Assembly (NCBI GenBank): GCA_964593585.1
Contig: CAZQIZ010000008.1
Location: 33,396-97,395 of the forward strand
DNA: 64,000 bases
From: JACQFV01 sp964593585
GTDB lineage: Bacteria; Zixibacteria; MSB-5A5; WJJR01
Reading direction: 5' to 3'
Shown here piece after piece: positions 39,861-48,056 of this stretch (position 1 is its first letter; each line of letters starts with the position of its first letter). Made by a program: the position numbers and the translations under genes. The notes below the pieces were generated by a model. The model searched no databases. It was not told where the DNA came from and saw only the letters and a list, made by a program, of their open reading frames with translations.

Positions 39861-40068
39861 GTTCCTCCCACAGCGTGCACAACTGGATGCCGCGGCGCCG
39901 CGACTCATCCAGCCCCTCCAGCATCGGCAGCCCCATCCACATCAACATCCGGCAGACATCGGCCACCGGACGCTCCAGCCGCTTCGACAGCGTCTCCAGA
40001 TGCGACTTCAGTTCTGTGGAAATAAAAAGCTTCAGCGCATGTTCCCCGCGCAGGTTCGGCACCAGCAT
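39793..40068 (-). CDS. Small hypothetical protein with helical DNA-binding-like segment
   Basis: A 91-residue protein with a strong start (AAGGAG 6 bases before ATG 40068). The segment ALKLFISTELKSHLETLSKRLERPVADVCRMLMWMGL has the strand-helix-helix look of ribbon-helix-helix or related small regulators; the Arg/Ser-rich C-terminus looks disordered. It starts inside the 3' part of the gene at 39905-40510 in another frame. Function unknown. Confidence 0.6.
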   Translation of the reverse strand: MLVPNLRGEHALKLFISTELKSHLETLSKRLERPVADVCRMLMWMGLPMLEGLDESRRRGIQLCTLWEEPNADPPSRRSGSKDARGSRTGS

Positions 40069-40510
40069 CGGCGCTCCTTTCCTCGATATAGATTCGGTGT
40101 TTGCGTTGGTGGGCCAGAAGCGTCTGCGGACTGCGGGCGCGAAAGCCGGTCGCCCGCTCCAGCCGCGCGATAATCTGGCCCCAGGTGGTTGCCGGCGTCT
40201 TTCCGTCGATGATCGCTTCGGCGTCCTCTCGCCACGGCGCCGCGCAAATCGGGCATCCCGCCACCGACGCCGCGCCGATGCCATACAAACGCGCCACCAG
40301 CGGCGCCAAAGTCGTGCGCAGCGCGCGAAACGCTTGACGCTGTGCCAGCACCATGCGGTTGAGCGCGACCCCCTCGCGCTCGGCCAGTTGTCCCAGCGAA
40401 CGGCCATCGAAGTAGTACCCCTCGATCACAATCCGCTCCAGCCCGCGTAACTGCCCCACCGCCCCACGCACCCCCCGTTCGATCTCTGCCTCATTACCCC
40501 ATCGCTTCAC
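39905..40510 (-). CDS. Sigma70-region-4-like HTH protein with CxxC module
   Basis: A 201-residue frame starting at GTG 40510 with GGGAGG just upstream. Residues ~15-70 look like a sigma region-4 helix-turn-helix (LRGLERIVIEGYYFDGRSLG, QLAEREGVALNRMVLAQ). Residues ~82-140 hold CPICAAPW...QTLLAHQRKH, like the zinc-ribbon/HTH module found near phage small-terminase genes. The last ~57 residues overlap the next gene in a different frame and look non-native (Ala/Gly-rich), so the original stop may have been lost. This could be a transcriptional or packaging regulator related to the portal/terminase pair 4 kb away; speculative. Confidence 0.55.
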   Translation of the reverse strand: MKRWGNEAEIERGVRGAVGQLRGLERIVIEGYYFDGRSLGQLAEREGVALNRMVLAQRQAFRALRTTLAPLVARLYGIGAASVAGCPICAAPWREDAEAIIDGKTPATTWGQIIARLERATGFRARSPQTLLAHQRKHRIYIEERSADAGAEPARGTCAEAFYFHRTEVASGDAVEAAGASGGRCLPDVDVDGAADAGGAG

Positions 40511-40650
40511 GGTGCCTCCCGGACAGCCCGGCGCGCTCGCGCCGCGCACGCCAGAGGAAACGCCCGATCCGTATCAGTCCGCCACCATCTGACGGTCAGC
40601 GCATCGTCGTGTGTGCAACTGACCATCATCTGACCCATCACCGCGCCAAA

Positions 40651-40762
40651 AAAGATTGCTTCGCCGGCCTTCGGGCCGGCTCGCAATGACGTGTCTCCGG
40701 ATACACCGTCATTGCGAGGAGGAGTCGCGCCGGAGGCGCGACGACGACGAAGCAATCTTTTT
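40651..40762. repeat. Head-to-head pair of family-D repeats
   Basis: Two opposed elements: AAAAGATTGCTTCG...CTCGCAATGACG (40651-40690) and CGTCATTGCGAGG...CGACGAAGCAATCTTTTT (40708-40763). They are separated by ~17 bases and together form an inverted repeat of about 110 bases. They lie in the 384-base gap upstream of the thiolase promoter. Confidence 0.85.
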
Positions 40763-40803
40763 CCCGCCCATCCGGAGCGAATCCCCCGTCCCCATCTCCG
40801 CAT

Positions 40804-40832
40804 TTGTTCGCAACCCCGCCATGTGCTATACT
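40804..40832 (+). promoter_or_regulatory. Likely sigma70 promoter of the thiolase operon
   Basis: TTGTTC (40804-40809), 17-base spacer, TATACT (40827-40832) with an extended -10 TG one base upstream. It is 62 bases before the thiolase start. Confidence 0.6.
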
Positions 40833-40894
40833 CGCGCCACCATTGGGCGGCATCCGACGGCAATGGTATCAGCACAGGCAGACAGGGAAGAGGG

Positions 40895-42070
40895 ATGGAC
40901 CCGGTTTACATCGTTGGCGCCACACGCACTCCGATCGGACGCTTCGGCGGAACCCTCGCCAAGTTCAGCGCCGTTGAGCTCGGCGTGACCGCCGCCCAGG
41001 CCGCCATTGCACGTGCCGGCGTTGATCCACGCTGGATCGTCGAGACCGTGATCGGCCATGCCCGTCAGGCCGGCTGCGGTCCGAACCCCGCGCGTCAGAT
41101 GGCTATTCGCGCCGGGCTGCCCGACACCGCCCCTGCGGCCACCATCAATCAGGCCTGCGCTTCCGGTCTGCGCGCCATCGCGCTGGCGCATGACGCCATC
41201 CGTCTCGGACGCGCCGACATCATCCTTGCCGGCGGGACCGAGTCGATGTCGAACACGCCCTACCTGCTCACCCGCGCGCGCTTCGGCTATCGTCTCGGCC
41301 ACGGTGAACTCCTCGATGGCAACTACCAGGACGGCTTTTTCTGTCCGCTGGCCGATCAACTCATGGGACGCACCGCCGAGACGCTCGCCCAGCGGTATGC
41401 GATCTCCCGCGACGAGCAGGACGAGTACGCGCTACGCTCCCAGCAACGCGCCGCCGCCGCGCGGGCGCATTGGCAGACGGAAATCGCCCCGGTGATGGTG
41501 GCCGACCGCAAACTGGGAATGATCCCCTTTTCGACCGACGAACATGTGCGCGGCGAGACCACCCTCGATGACCTGCGCCAACTCGCGCCGGTCTTCAAGG
41601 ACCACGGCAGCGTCACCGCCGGCAACTCCTCGGCAATCACCGATGCCGCCGCCGCGATGCTCGTCGCCTCGGGGGAGGCGGTCAAACAGCATGGCCTGAC
41701 GCCGCAGGCGCGCATTGTCGATTACACCGTCGCCGGCGTCGACCCAAAGGTCATGGGTCTGGGGCCGGTCCCGGCCATCCGGCAACTGCTGGAACGCACT
41801 CACATTCCGCTGGCGAAAGTCGATCTCATCGAACTGAATGAGGCCTTCGCGGCGCAGGTGATCGCCTGCGATCGCGAATTGCATCTGGACATGGAGCGCA
41901 CCAACGTCAACGGCGGCGCGATCGCCCTCGGCCATCCCATCGGCTGCTCCGGCGCCCGCATCGTAGTCACCCTGGTTCACGAGATGAACCGACGCCAATC
42001 ACGTTATGGCCTGGCCGCCCTCTGCGTCAGCGGCGGCATGGGCATGGCGATGCTACTGGAGAAACCTTGA
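40895..42070 (+). CDS. Acetyl-CoA acetyltransferase (thiolase)
   Basis: A 391-residue thiolase with all catalytic residues: Cys88 (NQACASG), His347 (ALGHPIGCSG) and Cys377 (LCVSGGMG). It catalyses reversible condensation of acyl-CoA with acetyl-CoA. Length and residue numbers match biosynthetic-type thiolases closely. ATG 40895 follows GGAAGAGGG. It heads an operon with an SDR gene (1-base overlap) and an enoyl-CoA hydratase/isomerase-family gene. Whether the pathway is beta-oxidation, ketogenesis or polyester-type synthesis cannot be told. Confidence 0.95.
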   Translation: MDPVYIVGATRTPIGRFGGTLAKFSAVELGVTAAQAAIARAGVDPRWIVETVIGHARQAGCGPNPARQMAIRAGLPDTAPAATINQACASGLRAIALAHDAIRLGRADIILAGGTESMSNTPYLLTRARFGYRLGHGELLDGNYQDGFFCPLADQLMGRTAETLAQRYAISRDEQDEYALRSQQRAAAARAHWQTEIAPVMVADRKLGMIPFSTDEHVRGETTLDDLRQLAPVFKDHGSVTAGNSSAITDAAAAMLVASGEAVKQHGLTPQARIVDYTVAGVDPKVMGLGPVPAIRQLLERTHIPLAKVDLIELNEAFAAQVIACDRELHLDMERTNVNGGAIALGHPIGCSGARIVVTLVHEMNRRQSRYGLAALCVSGGMGMAMLLEKP

Positions 42071-42810
42071 TGGCCCGCAAGGCATCCGATCGTCCGACCG
42101 CCCTGGTCACCGGCGGCGCCAAAGGCATGGGACGCGCCATCACGCTGGCGCTGGCCGAAGACGGCTACGATATCGGCATCGTCACGCGCAAAAGCGAAGC
42201 CGCCGCCCGCTCCGTCTGCGCCCAATGCGAAAAACTGGGCGTGCGCGCCGCCTACTGGAAGGCCGATCTGACCGACGTCGATACCACCGAGGAGATCGCC
42301 CGCGACTTCGTCCGCGAATACCGCCGCTGGGATGTGCTGATCAACAACATCGGCGACTACTGGAACGGCCCGATCCTGTCGATGAAGACCGACACGCTGC
42401 GCGAGATGTTTCAGTCGAACTTCTCCGCCGCGGCGCGTCTTTCGCTTCTGGCCACCAAGATTATGCGGATGCACCGCCAGGGACGTATCGTCAACATCGG
42501 CTGGGTCTTCGCCGACCGGCTGCAGGGCATCCCCGACACCGCCGCCTACCACGCCGCCAAGACCGCGCTTCTGTCGTTCACCTCGTCGCTGGCCAAAGTG
42601 GCGATTGTCGATGGCGTCACCATCAACACCGTGTCGCCGGGGATGCACTACACCTCGGTCGATCTGCCCAAGGATGTGCGCAAGGTGATCCCGGCCGGAC
42701 GGTTCAGCAGCGACGAGGACATCGTCGGCGCCATCCGCTATTTCCTGTCGCCGCATGCCGCCTATGTAACCGGCAGCAACATCAAGGTCTCCGGCGGCTA
42801 CGGAGTCTGA
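42070..42810 (+). CDS. Short-chain dehydrogenase/reductase with altered catalytic Ser
   Basis: A 246-residue SDR with cofactor loop TGGAKGMG, NNIGD and catalytic Tyr/Lys in YHAAK. The position of the catalytic Ser (normally NIGS or NISS) reads NIGW, so the triad is incomplete; the stretch to the Tyr is about two residues longer than in FabG. It may act as a 3-oxoacyl-CoA reductase in sequence context, but the changed residue leaves activity open. ATG 42070 overlaps the thiolase stop (TGATG). Confidence 0.88.
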   Translation: MARKASDRPTALVTGGAKGMGRAITLALAEDGYDIGIVTRKSEAAARSVCAQCEKLGVRAAYWKADLTDVDTTEEIARDFVREYRRWDVLINNIGDYWNGPILSMKTDTLREMFQSNFSAAARLSLLATKIMRMHRQGRIVNIGWVFADRLQGIPDTAAYHAAKTALLSFTSSLAKVAIVDGVTINTVSPGMHYTSVDLPKDVRKVIPAGRFSSDEDIVGAIRYFLSPHAAYVTGSNIKVSGGYGV

Positions 42811-42849
42811 AATCCTTTCGTACCTATGGGACCAATTGGTCCAATCGCC

Positions 42850-43635
42850 ATGTCATCCGGTCGCATCCATCTTGAGAGTGCCGGCGGCATCGCCACCGTC
42901 GTCATCGACAATCCCGGCAAGCGCAACGCGCTCACCTCGGCGATGCGCGGCGAATTGTTGTCGGCGCTCCAGCGCGCCGACCGCGACCCGGCCGTCCGCG
43001 TCATCTGCCTGACCGGACACGGCGACACCTTCTGTGCCGGCGGCGACATCAATGTCCTGCGCGAACTGAAGTCCGCCAACAATGAGGAGGGGTTTGTCCG
43101 TCTGCTCGATGAGGGCAAGGCGATCGTCGGGTTGTTGCGCAACTCGATGAAGCCCACCATTGCGATTGTCAACGGTCCCGCGCTGGGCGGCGGCTTCTTC
43201 ATCGCGCTCTCCTGCGATCTGCGCCTCTGCGGCGCAAGCGCCAGTTTCGGCGCCCCGCTGGTCCGTCTCGGCCTCGGTCCCGACTGGGGCGGCACCTACC
43301 TGCTGCCCCGCCTCGTCGGCAGCGCCAAGGCGCTGGAGATGCTGTTTACCGGCGAACCGGTCGGCGCCGAGGAGGCCCTGCGCATGGGGCTGGCCAACCA
43401 AGTCTGGCCCGATGCCCAATTGACGGCAGCGGCCGGGGCGTTCGTGCGCAAGCTGGCCGCCTATCCGGCCGCATTGCTGGCCCGACACAAACAGGCCATT
43501 CACGCCACCTGGGACCAGACGTTCGACCAGACCGCCGACCTGGAACGCCGCCTCCAATTGCTCAACTTCCGCTCGGCCGACTTTGCCGAGGGCATCGCTG
43601 CCTTCCTCGAAAAACGCCCACCCGACTTCGCGTGA
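42850..43635 (+). CDS. Enoyl-CoA hydratase/isomerase (PaaG/ECI-like)
   Basis: A 261-residue crotonase-fold protein. Oxyanion-hole segments are FCAGGDIN and NGPALGGGFFIA. The two catalytic glutamates of classical enoyl-CoA hydratase are missing (GGGFF where GGGCE is expected, and APLVRLG where PE..LG is expected). Instead GPDWGGTYLLPRLVG has an Asp as in PaaG-type double-bond isomerases. Isomerase rather than hydratase is therefore inferred. ATG 42850 is chosen; ATG 42826 lies in a family-F palindrome (GGACCAATTGGTCC). Third gene of the thiolase operon. Confidence 0.87.
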   Translation: MSSGRIHLESAGGIATVVIDNPGKRNALTSAMRGELLSALQRADRDPAVRVICLTGHGDTFCAGGDINVLRELKSANNEEGFVRLLDEGKAIVGLLRNSMKPTIAIVNGPALGGGFFIALSCDLRLCGASASFGAPLVRLGLGPDWGGTYLLPRLVGSAKALEMLFTGEPVGAEEALRMGLANQVWPDAQLTAAAGAFVRKLAAYPAALLARHKQAIHATWDQTFDQTADLERRLQLLNFRSADFAEGIAAFLEKRPPDFA

Positions 43636-43740
43636 ATGGATCCAGCATCATCCTCACAGTCTGGCTCGTGCCAATCTCACCATTCCGATACAGATCATCC
43701 CGGCCGTCCGGCTACGCTTGCAGTCTCCCCACAGCTCGTC

Positions 43741-43800
43741 ATCCCAACCCTTGAGCGACGGCCCTTGGCCGTCGCTCAAGGGTTGGGATCTTTGTTTCTT
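43741..43800 (+). terminator. Strong 23-bp hairpin terminator after the thiolase operon
   Basis: Perfect inverted repeat: ATCCCAACCCTTGAGCGACG begins the 23-bp left arm (43741-43763); the loop is 3 bases and the right arm ends GGGTTGGGAT at 43789. CTTTGTTTCTT follows. The outer frame CGTCATCCCAA...TTGGGATCTTTGTT recurs at ~52940 and ~53937 with a different inner stem. The gap 43636-43913 has no other visible feature. Confidence 0.9.
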
Positions 43801-43913
43801 CCCACCGCGCCACCAGCATTCAACGTGACAATCCCTCCTCCACCCGCCATACTTGCTACCTCTGCCGGCCCGGTGGAGCACACAGCCCCACCCCCGCCAA
43901 GTCAGAGGACCTG

Positions 43914-44630
43914 ATGCCGGATTCTGCCACAATCACACCTCACCGTCGCGGCCCTGTCATCACCATCGACGGCCCCGCCGGATCCGGCAAATCCACCACC
44001 GCCCGCCTGCTCGCCGCGCGTCTGGGATTCTCCTATCTCGACACCGGCGCGATGTATCGCGCCGCCGCGTTGCTCGGCGACCGTCTCGGCACCCATTTGG
44101 GCGATGAGGGACAGGTGCAGGCGTTGCTCGACCGTCTCCATCTCGCCTTCGCCCCGCCCCACTCCGGCGATGACCGTCCGCGGGTCCTGCTGGACGGCCA
44201 TGATGTCACCGACGCGATCCGCGATCCGAAGATCGACAAACTGGTCTCGCCGGTGGCGGCGCATCCGCTGATCCGCCGCCACATGGCCGCGCTGCAGCGC
44301 CGCTTCGCTCAGGACGGGAATGTGGTGCTGGAAGGACGCGACACCGGGACGGTGGTCTGCCCCGATGCCGATGTGAAGATCTATCTGGATGCCAATCTCG
44401 AAGAACGCGCCCGCCGCCGCATTACCCAGCGCGCCGAAGCCGCGTCCGAGGACAAACTCGACAGGGAAGAGGCGGAACTCGACCGCCGCGACCGCGCCGA
44501 CCGCGAACGCGCCGTCGGACCGCTGCGCATCCCCGATGACGCCATCGTCATCGACACCTCCAACCTGACCATTGCCGACCAGGTCGAACAGGCCTACCGC
44601 ATATGCAAAGACCGACTCCAACTTTCCTGA
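43914..44630 (+). CDS. cmk: Cytidylate kinase
   Basis: A 238-residue (d)CMP kinase. P-loop GPAGSGKSTTAR, LDTGAMYRAAAL and EGRDTGTVVCPDADVKIYLDA are family hallmarks, followed by the LID region with RRDRADRERAVGPL. It recycles CMP to CDP for nucleotide and phospholipid synthesis. It is followed by plsC and, after an inserted gene, rpsA, a widely conserved bacterial neighbourhood. Confidence 0.97.
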   Translation: MPDSATITPHRRGPVITIDGPAGSGKSTTARLLAARLGFSYLDTGAMYRAAALLGDRLGTHLGDEGQVQALLDRLHLAFAPPHSGDDRPRVLLDGHDVTDAIRDPKIDKLVSPVAAHPLIRRHMAALQRRFAQDGNVVLEGRDTGTVVCPDADVKIYLDANLEERARRRITQRAEAASEDKLDREEAELDRRDRADRERAVGPLRIPDDAIVIDTSNLTIADQVEQAYRICKDRLQLS

Positions 44631-44661
44631 TTACCAACGGAGCGCGAGAACGGACCTGACC

Positions 44662-45303
44662 ATGCGTCCTATCTACTGGACCATACTGACGTTCGCCCGG
44701 ATCGCCTACCATCTGCTCTGGTGGCCGCGGTACTCCGGCCGTGAGAACCTGCCGACCGGGCCGTTCCTGCTCTGCGCCAACCATCGTTCGTGGTTTGATC
44801 CGCCGCTCTTGGCGCTACTGGTCCCCCGCGAAGTCGGCTTTCTCGCCAAGGCGGAACTGTTCAAAAATCGTCTCTTCGGCAGACTCATCTGGACCATCAA
44901 CGCCCGCCCGATCCGCCGCGGCGTGGTCGACCGCACCGCCATCGACCATGTGATCAGTCTGCTGAACGACAACCGGCCGGTGGTCGCCTTCCCCGAGGGC
45001 ACCCGCTCGCGCGACGGACAGATGCATCCACCCAAGCCCGGCATCGGCATGATGGCGCGTCTGGCCGCGGTGCCGGTCGTCCCGGTCTACATCTCCGGCT
45101 CCTACAAACTCTCGCGCCACCTCTTCCATTGGGGACGCCTGCGCGCCCGCATCGGCGATCCGATTCCGGTCTCGGAGATCCTCTCGTTTGCCGACGACAA
45201 GGACGGATATCGTCGTCTTTCCCGTCGGATCATGGAACACATCTGCGCGCTGTCTGATGATCCCGACCGCGACCGCGCCACCGCGCTGCCCGCGGAATCC
45301 TGA
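44662..45303 (+). CDS. plsC: 1-acyl-sn-glycerol-3-phosphate acyltransferase (PlsC)
   Basis: A 213-residue membrane-associated acyltransferase. Motif I is NHRSWFD (NHx4D) and the later substrate motif is FPEGTRSRDG. An N-terminal hydrophobic segment (YWTILTFARIAYHLLWW) probably anchors it in the inner membrane. It converts lysophosphatidic to phosphatidic acid. ATG 44662 is 31 bases after the cmk stop, consistent with co-transcription. Confidence 0.93.
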   Translation: MRPIYWTILTFARIAYHLLWWPRYSGRENLPTGPFLLCANHRSWFDPPLLALLVPREVGFLAKAELFKNRLFGRLIWTINARPIRRGVVDRTAIDHVISLLNDNRPVVAFPEGTRSRDGQMHPPKPGIGMMARLAAVPVVPVYISGSYKLSRHLFHWGRLRARIGDPIPVSEILSFADDKDGYRRLSRRIMEHICALSDDPDRDRATALPAES

Positions 45304-45436
45304 CTCCGACTGACGGATTTGACAGACTTGCGCCTTGCCACCAGCGCAGCTGTGAAACCTATCACAACGCCGGCCGTACTTGGGTTACACGCGTTGGACG
45401 CAACATCAATCCGACGGGTGATGCAACGAGGCCAAC

Positions 45437-47749
45437 ATGATGAGTCTGAATCGCGCCGCCCGTTGGCGCTGGATCGCGCTGTTGCCGCTTCTGGGAATGG
45501 GTCTGTTCGCCGCGCCGCTCCAGGCCGAGGCGCCCTGGACTCCGCAACGTCTCCCGCGCCTGGCCATCACCCGCGCCGGCGGCGACATCAAACTCGATGG
45601 ACATCTCGATGACGCCGGCTGGCGCAACGCCGCGCGCGCGACCAGTTTTGTCGAACACGAGCCGGGCGACCAAACCCGGCCGCCGGTGGCGACCGTGGCC
45701 CTGGTCACCTACGACGACAGCCGGCTCTATGTCGCCTTTGTCTGCGAAGATGATCCCCGGCAGGTGCGCGCCTCGTTCTGCGAGCGCGACCGTATCTGGG
45801 ATGACGATAACGTCGGCATCCTCCTTGACTCCTACGGCGACGCGGCTTGGGCCTATGAACTCATGATCAATCCGTATGGCATCCAGAGTGACCTGCTCTA
45901 TTCGCCCGAAGGGGGCGAGGACGAGGGGTACAACATGATCTGGGAGAGCGCCGGACGGATCACAGACAGCGGTTACCAGGTCGAGATCGCCATTCCCTTC
46001 GCCAGCCTGCGTTTCCCCGCCGCGCCGCAGCAGTCGTGGCGGATGGACTTCTGGCGCAACCATCCGCGCGAGGTGCGCCGCCAGTATTCCTGGGCGCAAT
46101 ACGATCGCGATGAGCCCTGCTGGCCTTGCCAGTGGGGAACGGTGGAAGGGATGGAGAACATCGCTCCCGGACGCGGCATCGAGCTGTTACCGTCGGCCAT
46201 CGGCTATCAGAGCGGGCTGCGCAACGACGTCACCGGCCGCGTCGACAACGCCGATCCCGACGGCGAGTTCTCGCTCAATGGCAAGTATGCCATTTCCTCC
46301 GGCGTCACGGTCGAAGCCACCGTCAATCCCGATTTCAGCCAGATCGAGTCAGACGCCGCTCAGATCGATGTCAACTCCGCCTTCGCGCTCGACTATCCGG
46401 AACGGCGGCCGTTTTTCCAGGAAGGCAGCGACCTTTTCCTGACGCCGTTTCGCACCGTCTACACCCGAATGATCAACGATCCCCGGGCGGCGGCGAAACT
46501 GGTGGGCCGGCTGAACCGGTTGAGCATCGGCTACCTTGCCGCCTACGATGAGCACTCGCCGATCATCGTGCCGTTTGAGGAGTTCAGTCGCAGCGTCCCT
46601 TCGCGGCTCAGCCCGAGGAGTTTCTCCAACATCCTGCGCGCCCGCCGCGCCATCGGCACCGATTCGTATGTGGGCATGGTCGCCACCGACCGTCACCTCG
46701 ATGGCGGCGGCTACAGCGCTCTCGCCGGGATCGATACCGAAATTCGCTTCCTCAAAAACTACCAGTTCCGCCTGCATGCGGTTGGCACCAGCACCGAGGA
46801 ACCCGACGATTCGGCCATGACCGCCTCGTTCGGCGACATTCTCTTCGACAACGGCCGTCACACCGCCGCCTTTGATGGCGAATCGTTCACTGGCCACGCG
46901 TTTCACGCCCGCGTCGAGCGTTCCGGACGGCATTTCTCCTCGGAGATCTACTACAGCGAGCGCAGCCCCACCTTCCGCGCCGACAACGGCTTCGAACCCA
47001 CCAACGACCAGCGCAAGGCCGAGGCGGCGTTTGTCTATGAGTTTTTCCCCACACACGGCCCGCTCACCCACTGGTATCCCGAGGTCTCGTTCTACCGCCA
47101 GTGGAACTTCGATGGCCGGCGCAAGGCGGAGAACGTCGAGGTGGAATGCGGTTCCACCCTGAAGTGGGCGCAGATTCAACTCGTCGTTGCCGGAGCCTAC
47201 GGCAGCGAACGTTACCGCGACCTCTGGTTTGACAACATGTGGAACGTGGGTTTTGCCTGCGAGACCCGCCCCAGCGACCTGCTGGCGTTCGGCACGGAGA
47301 TAACCTACGGCGACCAGATCGCCCGCGGCGCGCGTGTCCTCGGACGCGAATTGGCCTTGGAGCCCGCGCTGGACTTGAAACCCAGCGACCGGCTGCTGAT
47401 CGAAAACTCGTTTCAGTACGCCCGCAGCATCAATCCCGACACCGACGAGCGTCTCTACCGCGAGGCGGTGGCGCGCACCCGTCTGACCTACCAGTTCACC
47501 CGGCGCCTTTCCGGACGCGTGGTCGTTCAATATGTCGACAGCCGCGACTGGACCGACCCCAGCGCCGAACGCCATTGGCAGGTTGATCCGCTGGTGACCT
47601 ATCGTGTCAATTCGTTCTCAATGGTCTACGCGGGCTCGACTCACAACTACGATGACCTCGCCGCCGACGATGGCGATTCCGACACCACTGACTGGTCGCT
47701 GGCCTCGCGCCAGTTCTTCCTGAAGGTCCAATACCTCTTCCAACTCTAG
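45437..47749 (+). CDS. DUF5916-type outer-membrane protein with CBM9-like N-domain
   Basis: A 770-residue exported protein (signal peptide ending at LQAEA). The N-terminal domain (~45-230; IKLDGHLDDAGWRNA, DSRLYVAFVCEDDP, GYQVEIAIPFASLRF) is a family-9 carbohydrate-binding-module-like fold. The rest matches the DUF5916 pattern (VNPDFSQIESDAAQIDVNSA, YPERRPFFQEGSDLF) and alternating strands ending YLFQL suggest an outer-membrane barrel. Function is unknown in all members I know. It sits between plsC and rpsA, where these genes are often adjacent to each other or to ispH. Confidence 0.88.
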   Translation: MMSLNRAARWRWIALLPLLGMGLFAAPLQAEAPWTPQRLPRLAITRAGGDIKLDGHLDDAGWRNAARATSFVEHEPGDQTRPPVATVALVTYDDSRLYVAFVCEDDPRQVRASFCERDRIWDDDNVGILLDSYGDAAWAYELMINPYGIQSDLLYSPEGGEDEGYNMIWESAGRITDSGYQVEIAIPFASLRFPAAPQQSWRMDFWRNHPREVRRQYSWAQYDRDEPCWPCQWGTVEGMENIAPGRGIELLPSAIGYQSGLRNDVTGRVDNADPDGEFSLNGKYAISSGVTVEATVNPDFSQIESDAAQIDVNSAFALDYPERRPFFQEGSDLFLTPFRTVYTRMINDPRAAAKLVGRLNRLSIGYLAAYDEHSPIIVPFEEFSRSVPSRLSPRSFSNILRARRAIGTDSYVGMVATDRHLDGGGYSALAGIDTEIRFLKNYQFRLHAVGTSTEEPDDSAMTASFGDILFDNGRHTAAFDGESFTGHAFHARVERSGRHFSSEIYYSERSPTFRADNGFEPTNDQRKAEAAFVYEFFPTHGPLTHWYPEVSFYRQWNFDGRRKAENVEVECGSTLKWAQIQLVVAGAYGSERYRDLWFDNMWNVGFACETRPSDLLAFGTEITYGDQIARGARVLGRELALEPALDLKPSDRLLIENSFQYARSINPDTDERLYREAVARTRLTYQFTRRLSGRVVVQYVDSRDWTDPSAERHWQVDPLVTYRVNSFSMVYAGSTHNYDDLAADDGDSDTTDWSLASRQFFLKVQYLFQL

Positions 47750-47756
47750 CGCCAAG

Positions 47757-47937
47757 CCAAGGGGCATTCAACCCCTCGCTCACCGTACACGCATCGATCA
47801 CAAAAGGGAAAGCGAGGCTTCCGCCGAGCCTGCTCTTTTTCAGGTAGCGACCAAGAGCAGGCTTTCCCCGCGGCGAATCGCCCCCAAGGAGGGTCTCTGG
47901 CCCATTCCCCGGACAAGGGGCTTCCAGCCCCTTGTCC
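47757..47937. repeat. Family A and C repeats upstream of rpsA
   Basis: The 307-base gap holds a degenerate family-A copy (47757-47778), a long family-C inverted pair (47804-47870: GCGAGGCTTCCGCCGAGCCT, CTCTTTTTCAGG, then AGAGCAGGCTTTCCCCGCGG) and a good family-A copy (GGACAAGGGGCT/AGCCCCTTGTCC, 47911-47937). No gene; the rpsA promoter should lie in the last ~100 bases but I could not fix it. Confidence 0.8.
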
Positions 47938-48056
47938 CGTCCCAATTTTCCGCTTGGCTGGATCGCGTTTTTGCCCCATCTTAAAGGGCTTTTTGCTATC
48001 CGCAAAACGCCGCCCTAGCGGGCGAATGCTGATCTATGTTTGGAGGATCCACCTCA

